Part shown: one piece after another, positions 38,261 through 49,475 of the stretch
Position numbering within the stretch: position 1 is the first letter of the stretch
Layout: every line of letters begins with the position of its first letter
Source of the DNA: Lethocerus indicus
Lineage: Eukaryota; Arthropoda; Insecta; Hemiptera; Belostomatidae
Assembly: GCA_019843655.1 (NCBI GenBank)
Contig: JACDQD010000010.1
Span: 6,617,637-6,681,636, forward strand
Length of the DNA stretch: 64,000 nucleotides
Reading direction: 5' to 3'
The notes under the pieces: generated by a model
Database searches by the model: none
What the model was told of the DNA's origin: nothing
Seen by the model: the letters and a program-made list of their open reading frames with translations, nothing else
Made by a program: the position numbers and the translations under genes

Positions 38261-39451
38261 GTTCTATAAATGTAGAAATTCCCGCGTTAGGCGATTGTCC
38301 CGAAATATGAACCCTCCGAATTCGGAATTCGGACTCGGACGGAATAGAAATGGGAGTAGGGGCGGCCCCACGGAACCGACCTAATAGGTCAAGGAGACCC
38401 CCGCCGGCAGTAATAAAGGGGGAAAAAAATCGGAAAAAAAATGAAATGTCGAGGCCGCACTCCGGTGCGATATGATTCCGCCGGCTGTGTTCCATTAATC
38501 CGACCGGGATAATTAATAATTGCGGACGTCTCATTGCGAAGTATTACAATGACGGGGCGCGTTCGAAAAAAGGATTAATGGACGTCCTAATACAGTTGCA
38601 ATGGACTGCCGAAGCCCCTTTATTCTGGTGACGCCGAATAATTGCTTCCTGAACAACAGATGGTTCAATTCGTTTGTCAAACCCTGATGTAAATGTCATG
38701 ATTACACGAGGAGATAAAGAGTGTTATTATATAATTTAATCGAACGTTGATTAAAGAATGCATTACACACAGCTATGTATTACGTAGAATACTAACCTAA
38801 ATAGAAAATATTAATTTGAATACGAGTGTCAAATGGACTGAACAGTTAGGACGTTGGACGTCAACTACTGTAGAATCTAAATGTTTATTTATGTCATCTA
38901 CCATAATTTCTTTCAAGTAGAAATACTTGATTGATTCACTTCAATAAAATTCGTTCAGTCGTACTTCAGCGATGCATGAATGTGATTGCATTATCCCCGA
39001 ATAAACTTATTGCTTGAAGTTCTTTTAAAATTCAAGCTCAAATATACTACCGCTTTTACTAATTAATACGTAATTCTGCGTCGAAAATAAATTTCGTAAA
39101 TTAAAATTTTGCGCAACGAAAGTCTCTGGTATAGACTTTTCTGCAGTTATTTCGACGCCACTGGTGGACAATTTGAACAATAATTAAAATTATAGGTCTG
39201 AAAATGCACTTTGAAGTGGAGCAGGAGCGTCAGAATTTGGTTCATCCGAGCTACTGCCTTAGGGTATGCACACGGTCCTGTAGGAACATACCTACAGGAG
39301 TTCTTCAGTGAATAGAACTTATCGGAAGTATGGATTTGAATGGGCTTTTTGTTGGTGAAAAATTCGGGTTCGCCGCGATGCCCTCTCGACAGGCGACACG
39401 CTCTCTCTCTTGTCCCGGCCTTCCGTTTTATGAATCGGAGCCACTTGTTTC
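38261..39451. other. Non-coding spacer
   Basis: A CpG-rich patch at 38280-38580, otherwise AT-rich. A perfect 9-bp hairpin (TCCTGTAGG / CCTACAGGA, 6-nt loop) lies at about 39276-39299. No gene is supported. Confidence 0.5.
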
Positions 39452-39500
39452 CAACAAAAGTACCATCATTGGGTGGTCTCTTTTATCGAAACATTCACGC
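39452..39500 (+). mobile_element. Jockey-like LINE 3'-UTR scrap in + orientation
   Basis: AAGTACCATCATTGGGTGG followed by TCTCTTTTATCGAAACATTC matches the 3'-UTR segment of copy 5 (read on the minus strand there) but lies here in the + direction. It directly abuts copy 3, which runs on the minus strand. Confidence 0.7.
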
Positions 39501-40035
39501 AGAAATCGCGTGGCCATCTCCGCTTTAGGCGACGCACGGGATTTTCAGGAAGGTGAAGCGAGGAAAGTTGTCGAATTAAAGGATTGGAACGAAGGGATAA
39601 TTTGGAATGGAAGGATTTATACCGGGAAGCTGCTAATTCTCGAACGAAAGGGACTTTTAGGTCATTGTGGGTTATTCTGTTAGAGACATACGGTCGGGCG
39701 TTGGTAATTTTTCGAAGGATTATGGATTGCGAGGATTGGAGTCTGTAAGAATTAGACGGCTCGGTGGATCCCCACAGTTCGATTCCGTAGGCCCAGATAG
39801 GTTTCAGTACGCAGTTGTAAATTAATAGTTCGTTCGAGAGTGATAGTTTAGATCTGTAGTCGTGGAGTCTTAGTAGTAATTTCGTTTCGTTTCTGTACGT
39901 TTCAGTCTTGTATGTGGGTTCCATGTCAGTCTTCTGTCTAAGAGTAGTCCCAGGTACCGCACTTGATTTTCAATAGGAAGTTGTGGTTCAGGAAAACGGG
40001 AGGACAAGTTGCTCTTCTCAAAGTAGGTCCTCTTC
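39501..40035 (-). mobile_element. Jockey-like non-LTR retrotransposon copy 3, longest RT segment
   Basis: Read on the minus strand and crossing two frameshifts, this gives the classic end of a Jockey-type RT: TLRRATCPPVFLNHN, then QLPIENQVRYLGLLLDRRLT and WNPHTR, then SLSNELLIYNCVLKPIWAYG and IELWG, then RITHNDLKVPFVREL. The 'VRYLG..LDRRLTWNPH' block is RT region 7 of non-LTR elements. The uninterrupted frame 39466-39924 covers only the last part. The copy is 5'-truncated and frameshifted, and its own 3' UTR is replaced by an oppositely oriented scrap. Confidence 0.85.
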
Positions 40036-40216
40036 TGTAATCCATTTCTTTAACTCATTTCTTCGGCGGGACCTCCGTTTTTCCAGCAAGTCCCTTATAA
40101 GAGGCATGCTCTTCGAGCGCCCCATACGGTATACGATGTCTGAGGCTATCCGTGCTCACGACCCCCCCCTCCCCCACCAATATCTAACTTATCTAATGGT
40201 TTTGCCGTGTTTGCAG

Positions 40217-40391
40217 GTGTTGCAACAGTAATGGTGGTAAGGCGTGGGCGGTGGAAGGCCTTGACGGCGGTGATATGGTCGGTCAAGACTCGAGGCGAGC
40301 ATCAGCCATGACAGGAGGAGGCCACCCCCCTTCAAGGACCCCCTCCTCCATATACACAATACTCAGCAACACTTCGGGACTACCGCCAACG
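40217..40391 (+). CDS. Candidate internal exon of the Shroom-like gene
   Basis: This looks like a genuine coding exon of 175 nt. It has a pyrimidine-rich acceptor ending TTTGCAG, an ACG|GTAAGTCGC donor, and one fully open frame of 58 codons entered in phase 2 and left in phase 0. The other frame I read, starting at the exon's first base, stops early. The peptide includes DSRRASAMTGGGHPPSRTPS and SIYTILSNTSGLPPT, low-complexity Ser/Pro/Thr sequence typical of disordered scaffold proteins. Its phase-0 exit matches the phase-0 entry of the exon at 56988-57155, 16.6 kb downstream, giving ...GLPPT-LKTVMERCEG.... Membership in the same gene is inference from strand, phase and composition. The exon before it was not found. 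It contains in-frame Met codons, so it could also be an early exon. Confidence 0.5.
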
Positions 40392-40479
40392 GTAAGTCGC
40401 TATAATCATTATTAATAAAGATAAGTACGGCGGCACCGCGAGCATAATTACGCGGAAAATAAATAAGGAAACAAATATA

Positions 40480-40790
40480 TTTTTTTTAACTTTATTGCAC
40501 AATCAACTATGTGCCAGTTATAGGTACAATTGCGGTTTGCTTGATTAGTTTGACTTTGACGCCATCCAGTGATGGTACTTTTGACCTGTATCCGGCCTAC
40601 AGAAAGTCTCTAGGCCGACGCGGGGGGGATAATGGATGGGTAAAAGAGGAAAGGGACTGAACGAGTGGATTTGGATGTGGAGAGAGGCGGGAATGGAATT
40701 TAAGGAAGCGTGATTTTGCGACTTCGTCGACTGTCGGTATGTTGAGGTCATTATGGATTGTTCGGTTAAAAACAAAAATTGGAGAAGGTT
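40480..40790 (-). mobile_element. Jockey-like non-LTR retrotransposon, 5'-truncated copy 4
   Basis: The minus strand reads NRTIHNDLNIPTVDEVAKSR, then FLKFHSRLSPHPNPLVQSLS, then HPLSPPRRPRDFL and a stop. This is the C-terminal tail of the same ORF as copy 5, cut short by a frameshift. The 3' UTR keeps AAAAGTACCATCACTGG and ends ATTGTGCAATAAAG followed by an A-rich tail (the T run at about 40480-40490). The 5' boundary is unclear. Confidence 0.75.
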
Positions 40791-40923
40791 TCCGCGAGCG
40801 GAACTTCCTGTTATCACTAACTTCCGGTGGGATCGCGTAATATTGTTGGAAGAACCAGCGGGTTGACCCCATGCTGTTGCAGGATTTTTTCTGTGTTAAC
40901 AAAGTGATAATTCAAAAAAAACG

Positions 40924-41192
40924 TCGTAGATTTGTGTTTCCGTCTCCTCTCGCTGGTCTGGTCTTTCGCTAGACCGGTTTCGGCTGCGGTGTTAGTCACA
41001 GTACAAGTGAGAGTGACAGTGCAGTGAGGATGCCCGAAAAACATCCAAAGTGCCAATAGTGACTAACACCCCTACTGAAGATGGCGAGCAGCCGAAGCCG
41101 GTCTAGCAAAGACCGAACCAGCGAGAGGAGACAGAAACACAAATCTACGGTATTCCAACCCCTCGCAGACCCCAAAACAGGTATGTTAAACT
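40924..41192. mobile_element. Foldback (palindromic) element, near-complete copy
   Basis: The left arm CGTAGATTTGTGTTTCCGTC, CTCTCGCTGGTCTGG, GACCGGTTTCGGCTG is shortened. The inner part reads GTGACAGTGCAGTGAGGATG, then CCGAAAAACATCCAAAGTG. The right arm is complete through CTAACACCCCTACTGAAG, CCAGCGAGAGGAGACAGAAA, ACGGTATTCCAACCCCTCGC and AAAACAGGTATGTTAAACTA. This copy shows that the outer segment belongs to the family. There is no coding capacity. Confidence 0.8.
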
Positions 41193-44100
41193 AAAACATT
41201 AGTCAATAAAACTAGTCAACAACCTACCTTAAGCTATCCCGAAAACCGCGTAGCTTCGTTATTAAACTCTAACCTATATATTTGTGCATTTTATAACTTC
41301 AACCTTATTTGTAACGTTGAAGATTTCGTAATTTTCGTTTGTCCTTTCTACCGCAGTAAGAAAATCTGTACCTCACTGTACCATTAACGGCTTGAAGCCA
41401 TTAATTACATAAATTGCTCCAGTCCGAGAGGAGTTATTAAAAGGATGACAGAAAATGTCGGTCGGACTTGAATATTTCAAAGATGGTAATATCTCAGTCG
41501 CGCGTACAGTAGGACGCGTTAGTTCTTCTGTTACCGGCGATATTTTTACAAGGCCGTCCATTAGAAAGTCGTCCCGACGGTGACGGGGGACGGGTTGAAA
41601 TGGAGCGGGAAATTAAATTTTCCCCCGTCGGTGAGGTTTAACTAGGCCTCGGTCGCACGGCCATTAATCTCGGCCGCTGTATTGGAAAACGATAATGGCG
41701 TTTCCAGACAGGAATTAAAGGTCCCGGATAATTTCGCAGACATTTTCGGCCATGGCCATGACATCTGTGCAATTGATCTGCGCTTATAATGATACGTGTT
41801 CAAATAATTGTAAATCCGGCTGCTTCAAAATGAATTTTGAATTTCATCAACAAAATATAAAATCAACAAAGCTAGAAAACTGCTTGAATAAAGCCTGTAA
41901 AGCTCAAGTAATATTACGGGAACTTTCGTAAAAAATTGTTTAGTGTTATTCCTACACTTTTTATGAGTTAAAATTTGATATAGTGGTTAACTTAAAATAT
42001 CCAATTATTGTTTTATAGATTTTCCGTTTTATTATGTAACATATAATTCATGGAATATATCATTTTCTCGCATCCGCTTGTATTGAAAACAGTGTTGCTT
42101 TTATTAACACTGAAGAAACCCGCGGCAGGAAAAAAGGCATTCCTTATTGGAATTTAGCCTCCGCTAGCCTGTTGCCGCGTTGCTTATTTGAAAGCATGTA
42201 AGTACGTGTATTACACTGTACAAATATAGTTTCATATCCTGCGCTTATAAGGTTTATCTTGTCGATTCCATCGTTGTAATTACAAATGTTTAGAGTGAAT
42301 TAATTTCTGTCTAGCCCAGTGTAAAGACATTCGGACCGGTGTTTCTGTCGCCGGGGGGGGGGCTGTTGCGACATTCCTATAACTATGTTCTCAATTGAAC
42401 CTGGAGTTCTTTCAGATGTTACGTAGACGGCGTGGGAAAATTGAGTCCCGGAGTCACTTTTTACATTCATGCTTGTTTCGTGAAACCTGTACAATTATTT
42501 TCACTATAATAGGGACGCTGATTGGCAGGGGAAATCCTTAAGGACTCTATTACTCAGAGTATAGCGCCGGTGATGGTAGCGGACGTTGAACGAAAAGAAG
42601 AAGTGGAATTTTTCTTTCAGACACTTCCAGGGACTTCGGTTATGTTAATGGGCAGAAAAAATTGCACCAATTATTATTATACTGATTTAAAGTCAAAAGA
42701 GTATAATTTACTAATTGACGCCTCTCTGGTCCTTCGATATCCACGTCCTGATTCTCTCCTTAGTAAGCATTCGAACCCCCATCGATCTTCCTATCCTTTC
42801 GCCCAAACAGAGGATGTCTTCTCCAAAACGGTATTCCACTTATCAATTGACGGGCAATAAACAAAGTGGTCCCCTAAAACACAGTTCGAGATCTAAACCC
42901 GAACTTTATGCGAATTACATTGAGTAGGAACAACAGGCTCTCGGAGCCTAATGCCAGAGCCCGGGGCCCTGTCCCACTTAGAGATCGGACTCAAAATTGC
43001 TTCCTCTTTTATTATTTTCGCGTTCTAAATCATGCCCGAAAGGTGAGCAGAATTGTGACTGACAATAATGAATACCCCGGGACCATAAACAAAAAAAAAA
43101 ACGGTACACTGAACGGTGAAGCATCCTGCAAGAACATCTGGGTAGTTTAAAACCGTTCTCCGGAGTTCCGTTTCCTCCGGGGGGGATCTGATTTATTATA
43201 ATAACAAAGGAGTATTCTATTTGTATGTGGTTCAATATTTCCATGAGTAACCAGCTTTTATGATACATCTGAGAAGTCTGAGCTCACGTTACATTAAAAT
43301 TAGACCCGGAAGGAAGATAACATGTGAATTATGAAATCACGGTAAATTATTCCTAATAATTTTAACATATCTATTTAGTATTATTATGTAAGATATTTAA
43401 TTCTGCCCATAATAAATGTATTACATATATAGATTTGAATATAATAATTTCTACGGCTAGAGATTAATTCCTGACAAAGTCCGACTAACAGTACGCCCAG
43501 AACGCGTTCTCGGATTAACATACTACCGTGTTACAACCTGAAATCTTAAATTCGAAGGCCCATTATCATTCCTAACGACGGCCGAATGGATACGTTGGAC
43601 GCGTCTTCGAGCGGCGTCGATCGGATGAATTATATTTATTTTTATCTTCTTTTTTGGTTTTGTTTCTGTTGGAGCCGTCTCAAGTTTTGCCCATGAATAC
43701 AAAACGGCCGCTAAGCGCGTTCCGAGGCGGTGCGACTGCTTTGGCAGCCGTGATTATTTCTCTGTCCAAACAACAACAGAAGGGCTAACGAAAATCGAAT
43801 CAAAATTCAGTTTAGGAGTCGACCGTCGATAGGAGAAGGCCGCGCGCTGGGAGATTATTTCCATTTCGATTCGCGGTAAAAAAATTTACCCGATAAATTG
43901 AACAGTTAAAATAATTCCACCTCTTTTTGGGCAATGGAATCGGTTTAAGGGAGAGGTATCAGCGAGAGTTTGGAATACAATCACTGTTCGGTTTTCGTTC
44001 ATCAGTACCGTTTTTTCACCCCGGATAAATACATAGAATCTATTAGTCTCCGAAAGTATTTAAAATTCAACTAAGCATTTAATAGCGCCGGCAGAAAACA

Positions 44101-47100
44101 ATGACGACAGGACGTTGACCCCGCGGGCCACAAACTAATTCGGCACTTGTTCATTTCTATTTATAAATCTCGTAATTCATATTTGAAAATTCGTCTTGTG
44201 TTTATTGGGTTTTATCGTTGTGTAAGCTGTTTATTCAATACGGAAGAATGCTACTGAAAATTCAATAGAGAGCATTATTGTTTGCCTCAATGTTATCAAC
44301 ACTGACAATACAGTTCTAACTGAGAGATTGCAACATAAATGCGTGAACAAACTCTCAATAATACCGATAATTGAGTTAGCAGGCCAGTTACCCGTCGCCT
44401 TCGACTTTTCTCGGCTACTCGATAATAGAATTTCGGCTCCGATCCGTTTTCACTTTCGACGCCGTTTAAATTCCACCCGGAACGTCCTGGACAACGTCCG
44501 AAGTGCTGGTTAATCGACGGAACGATGTGGGATGAAACCGATACCGCTATCCTACCGCTAAGGAACATCAAATAGGAGCGGTGTTCACATTTCTGACGTT
44601 ATCAATACATTATATAGAGATTTTATATTCACCTTAAGACATTTCAACTACTATACCAATATATTGTTGCATCCTACGTAACAATTTACGTTATGGACAG
44701 GGGAACCCACAAATACGATAAATTTATGGCCACACTGCAAGTTTTAATATTGTTTCTGTCCATAATTCTTTTAAATTCAAAACGTTCATAGGAAAACCTA
44801 AGCAGGCTATGTAAATTTACAAACATCTCTATTTCAGGATGTTACAATATAATAGATGTATAGTTGCCCTTTTATGTTAGCATACATTAACATTAGAGCT
44901 TACTTATGTTTGAATAATCGTAAAAATGTCAATGCTACCTCCGGCGACGTCAGACACTTCTGTCGGTCGCTTCTTTGTTTAAATATTCCTAGTTTCGCCG
45001 CGTCATCCTCGAAGTCTGGTCCCAACAAGGCTTCAATTTGCATCGACCCATTCCTGGACGGCACAAAGTCGTACATTGTGGGACTCGAGGGCCTTGCTCT
45101 TTCTCTCTCTCTCGGCCGTCGGAGTTTCAGAAGGACGTTTCTTTCGCCTTTTGAACGGCCTCCTCCCCCCCTCCCCCTATTGAACGATTTGAATTGCTCG
45201 GAAGACCCCGGGGTCCTTAGACCCCCTGGGACGACAAAAGGCGTGGCTCGCGGTCTCGGCCTCTCAAGGACCCTCCTAACAATGGTCCGGCATGGCTCTC
45301 TCCCACCCCCTCCCCCACTCGCTCCCCCTCACTCCCTCTCTCTCTCTCTCTCACGAGGAGACAGGGTCCACAGCGCGATCCGCCTATCTGTAATTAGAGG
45401 GCCATATCTGTTATAAGGCGCTGGTTCGCTTTTGTCCGCGCCTTACAGACGCTTTTGAGCCACAACGGCCAACCGTCCAATGGCATGCCAATATGTGATT
45501 CGTGGAGGCGCCGAATGTCTTTAGCAAAGACATTAACGCCAAAATATGCTTCTGTTGTTCCCATCCTATTGAATAAAAGTAAAGTATTTTGTTATTTTAC
45601 AGGTCAATGCCAAAAAAAGCCAGAAGAGCTAAACAGACGAATAAAATAATCCGAGAGTTTGAAGCGCAAAATTTTACGAAAATAGAATGAACAAATGTTC
45701 AAAACGTTAATACCAACAAATTGAGGCCACATCCGAGTATAAAATAAAAATTTATTTCACCGTAAAACAAAATACGTTATTCAATAAAATTCAAGTAAAA
45801 AAGTTTAATACTTCCTGAACTTGTTAACCGGCTCCTCGTTGTTTACGAGGCTTCCTGCTTTCGGTCTTATTTATTAACTCAAATATTCAATTGACATTCA
45901 GAAGTCTCGGAATTTTTAGTGTCGCAAGTGCAGTAAGAGAAACCGGGACCGAGACGTCGTAAATATTATTTCGCGTACAAGTTCTCTTTGAACTCTTCTG
46001 GCCGCCAAAAACGGAGGATGAAAAAAGTATTAAATTTACGGACTATTTATTCTCAAAATTTATTTCCCCCCTTAAAAACCAGTCCCTCGAGTCCGCCGTA
46101 TCTGCGGTAATGAATCGGGCGTTTCGCCGGCCGAGGGCATGCAAAATTATTCCCGGGGCACGGGCGGGAGAAAAAAGAATGTCTGAAAATGCGAACGGCT
46201 TCGGACGCGGTCGGACTCGAAGCGAAGATGCTAATCTTTAAATTATTGGATGCTGCCGACTCCCATTTTAATTACGCTCTGATTGAAGCGCTTTATAACC
46301 CGGGGAGGTTTCGCCCCCCGACAACCGGTTTACCCGGCGGCCGCGGTGTACTTATACGAAGTTTTATCTGAACGGCGAATGAAAATTTTCCCCCCATCCG
46401 GCCAAAACTGCCCCGACCGTCGGGAATTATCGGAAGAAAAAATAGTCCTCCCCCCCGCGTCACAGGAGCGAAAAAATCCGAGGAAACTTCCATATACGTC
46501 CCGCAGAAAAAACAAAAAGTAAGGCCCATAATTTATTTTCAGAACGTTTGCATATATTAAAATACCCCCACACTAATCTCCAGGACGTAAAAGACGCGCG
46601 CTCTTCGGCAGATCTGATGAATCCGAAGCGCATACTTCGGTCCAACGTATATTGCGGATTTTTTGCAGATCGATAGGACGCCGAATTTCTGAAGTTCTGA
46701 AAACTCGCCCGCCCGAATAATAAAACAGTTGATGAAAGGAAGGTTTAAGGACGGTCGTTGTTCGGTTTGAAACGGGCAAATGAGTTTCTACACTTCCCTG
46801 CACATCGCTACGCAGATTATCAGCGTTTGATCCTTCGCGTCGTCGCAGGACCACTTTCTAGGTCCCGCAGCCGCCTCAGTTTCTTATCTGCCGGTGGGAA
46901 AAGGCCGCATAGCTGGGGACGCGCGTATGCCCAGGAATGAAGTCGGCGGAGATGTTTTGCTCGCGGCACTTTCCCCTCCTCCGGAAAAGATAATCGGCGT
47001 TTAAAATGCGAACAGCGAGAATGGAAAATGGCCGCAGGAATTTTTCATTGTCTCGTCCGTACGGCTTCCTGAATGACGGCCGTTTCATTGCGCTGATGTA

Positions 47101-47254
47101 AGAGACGGAGTTGCGTCTCATTTAGACGCAGAAAAATCATAAAACTCAATTTTGAAACGCGTCTCTTACTTATAAAGCCTTTTACATATAAAGGCTCTAT
47201 ACGAATAATCAAATTTCGCATTTAAAAAGTAAAAATGCTATCACATTTGTCTGC
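41193..47254. other. Large intron or intergenic DNA, no exon supported
   Basis: If 40217-40391 and 56988-57155 are neighbouring exons, this lies within their intron. AT-rich DNA alternates with CpG-rich patches (41560-41790, 43560-43860, 44940-45420 and 46080-46520). A poly-G run lies near 42353, and a CT-rich low-complexity tract at about 45300-45350 creates a spurious 186-codon frame. No convincing exon was found. Confidence 0.5.
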
Positions 47255-47745
47255 TGAATTTTTTTTTAACCTTTTTATTTTTCTAAAATCAACTACTTTA
47301 AGTTATTGGTACAAATGTTCAGTGTTTTCTTTTCACGTGAATGTCTCGATAAAAGAGACCACCCAATGATGGCACTTTTTTCACATGAACATTTTACGGC
47401 TTCGGGCCAGTGGCGTTTGAGCCGACGCGGGGGGGATAATGGATGGGTAAGAGAGGAAAGGGACTGAACGAGTAGATTTGGATGTGGAGAGAGGCGGGAA
47501 TGGAATTTAAGGAAGCGTGATTTTGCGACTTCGTCGACTGTTTGTATGTTGAGGTCATTATGGATTGTTAGGTTAGAAACATACCAGGGAGCATTAAGGG
47601 TAGTAAGAATGACTTTTGACTGGAATCTCTGGATGCAGGCGATGTTGGATTTCTTGGCGGAACCCCATGGTTCTATTCCGTAAGTCCATGTCGGTTTTAA
47701 AATGGATTTGTATATTGTCAGTTTGCTGTCTATTGTAAGTTTTCC
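47255..47745 (-). mobile_element. Jockey-like non-LTR retrotransposon copy 5, open reading frame intact to its stop
   Basis: The youngest-looking copy of the family. It is 5'-truncated, with a minus-strand reading frame open from about 47745 to a TAG at 47293-47295. A short 3' UTR and an A-rich tail (T-rich on the + strand at about 47259-47277) follow. It has no ATG, GTG or TTG in frame, so start-based ORF finders miss it. Confidence 0.82.
47293..47745 (-). pseudogene. C-terminal part of Jockey-like ORF2 (reverse transcriptase tail)
   Basis: About 150 sense codons without interruption: LTIDSKLTIYKSILKPTWTY, GIEPWGSAKKSNIACIQRFQ, then SNLTIHNDLNIQTVDEVAKS, RFLKFHSRLSPHPNLLVQSL, PPRRLKRHWPEAV and a short tail to the stop. 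The K.TIY...LKP.WTYGI..WG block follows the RT core in Jockey-type ORF2 proteins. In life this ORF makes the endonuclease/reverse transcriptase used for target-primed insertion. Here only the tail remains, with no catalytic residues. It shows where the family's ORF2 ends and that copies 1-4 are frameshifted relative to it. Confidence 0.75.
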
Positions 47746-49324
47746 TGAAATTTTAAACGGAAAAATTTGTGTGAAAATTGAGTTCGATTTTTATCAAAAC
47801 GAGGTAGTTTCAGAAATGTCCTAGGCTGTGTTACCGTGGATAAAATACTTTAACACAGTTTCGTTGTGGGACATTCATATTTATAAGAAACAATTTCTGC
47901 AGAAATTCAAGAGCGGAATGGGCCAAACGGTATTAAATTATTTTAAAAATCACTACGCCTAATTATTATTTCTCCCGCTTTCGGCTTCTGGAAATCTGTT
48001 TTTACACGGTTACGAACAGAGTTCTGTAAATATTTTCAAGCAGATTTAATCCGAACGATGCTATCATCTAATCGGAGAAGTGAAAGGGCCGATAAATCAG
48101 AAACAGCGACTGTCAATTCGTCCTCGCCGTTTTTTTTTTAAATATCTGGGCTAAACTTTCGGAACTAATTTGGGTCCGCTCTGTTTAGCTTCATCGGACC
48201 AATGGACGGCTATTTTATGCCCGACAGCCATCCTACTTCTGGAAATAGCCGACGGGGAAAATAATAGGCGAAATTCATATTCAGTTTTTCTCTTCTTTTG
48301 AAGGAGTCTCTGTTGTATGTTCGAAACTACGTAATTCAATCGTATTTATCTTGTACCATTTACTCCTATGTATCTAGGCTTTTAACTGAACTGAATTATT
48401 GATAGGCGGCATTTGACTGACGGGAAGAGGTTTGTCTTCTTAAATTGGTTTATTAGTCCGTCGATCCCAAACGACGCATCTTTAGTGAAATTGCCTCGAT
48501 CAATTGGCGTAAATTTCATGAATAATGGGTCTCCTCAGTCTCAGTTCTTTCATACTTGATTTTTTCTTGAGTTTGACGTCTGATAGCTACCTGTGTTCTT
48601 TTAATGCCTTTCAGGTTTTGCTTTAAACTGTTCAATTCAGGTAAAATTATTTTTATGAATGAACGGTTTTTTTTTTGGAAACTGTACTTTCCAAAATATT
48701 CAGTTTCGCCCGTACCTTCTGCTGCCAGACAAATTTATAGCAGGCCATCTGTCGCATAGCGTTTGGACGGCCGTCGAATCGATTTTCAGGGCGGTCTGGA
48801 TTCGGTTTTCGGGGCCGACTACGAAAGAAAAGAAGTTGCAAATCACGTTAACAATGGGGATTCGTTGCGATCAATCGGGACGCGGTTAATGGGGCCGGTT
48901 AACAGACTGATGGCCGATGACCGAGAAACGGAATCTGTGCCTTCGCGCAGTCAGCCTCTTCCGTTTATCGCTTTAATTACAGCCCGAAGCGTCAGATACG
49001 AGACCAGAGAGAAAGGCAACTTTAGTCTACCTTCTAATTAGAATGCTGTCCTGATTCCGTTCAATTGTTTGCCCCGAAGACCTGGTCCCTCGAGTTAAGA
49101 ACTATCTGCGCGTTCAGAGAGATTAAGGGTATGTCCTTAATTTAAATACTGGACGAAATAGCTATCATTAGCAATGGAAGAACTCGGGATGTTCTGCGTC
49201 CACTAAGTTTACACCGAAGTACAGCAGCGTAGTTCCTGTAACCACGCAGCAACAAGCCACAAAGAATATTGTACTTATTCCAGATCGGTTTCGTTAGTAG
49301 TAATACGAAGTACCGAAAGTTTCC
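47746..49324. other. Intronic or intergenic DNA, nothing supported
   Basis: No repeat or exon recognised. The overlapping frames at 48653-49041 sit in a moderately GC-rich patch and lack a domain. Confidence 0.5.
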
Positions 49325-49475
49325 TATTTTCTGTACCCACTCACTGGTTTTGGTCTTTTGCTAGACCACACTGGCAGACACAGTGACTGAAGATGGCTTG
49401 TGGCCGAAACAGGGCTAGCTAAAGACCAAACCATTGAGAGGAGCAGAGAAAATTATGGTATTCCAAACCCTCCAG
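49325..49475. mobile_element. Foldback element, diverged copy
   Basis: CTGGTTTTGGTCTTTTGCTAGACC begins the left arm (ctggttttggtcttttgcta). ACTGAAGATGGC, GGCCGAAACAGGGCTAGC and AAGACCAAACCATTGAGAGG form the right arm, followed by the outer word GGTATTCCAAACCCT. The centre is deleted and substitutions are many. Confidence 0.65.

Noticed and set aside
39276..39299. Perfect 9-bp hairpin as a possible small RNA or terminator
   Set aside because: It is too short for a microRNA precursor, and such short perfect hairpins are expected by chance in a window of this size.
39983..40231. 82-codon + strand frame over the LINE and exon boundary
   Set aside because: It is a shadow: partly antisense to Jockey-like copy 3 and partly intron leading into the exon at 40217.
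44856..45416. 186-codon + strand frame
   Set aside because: It runs through TCTCTC and CCTCCCCC low-complexity tracts, giving Ser/Leu/Pro strings. There is no domain and no splice signals.
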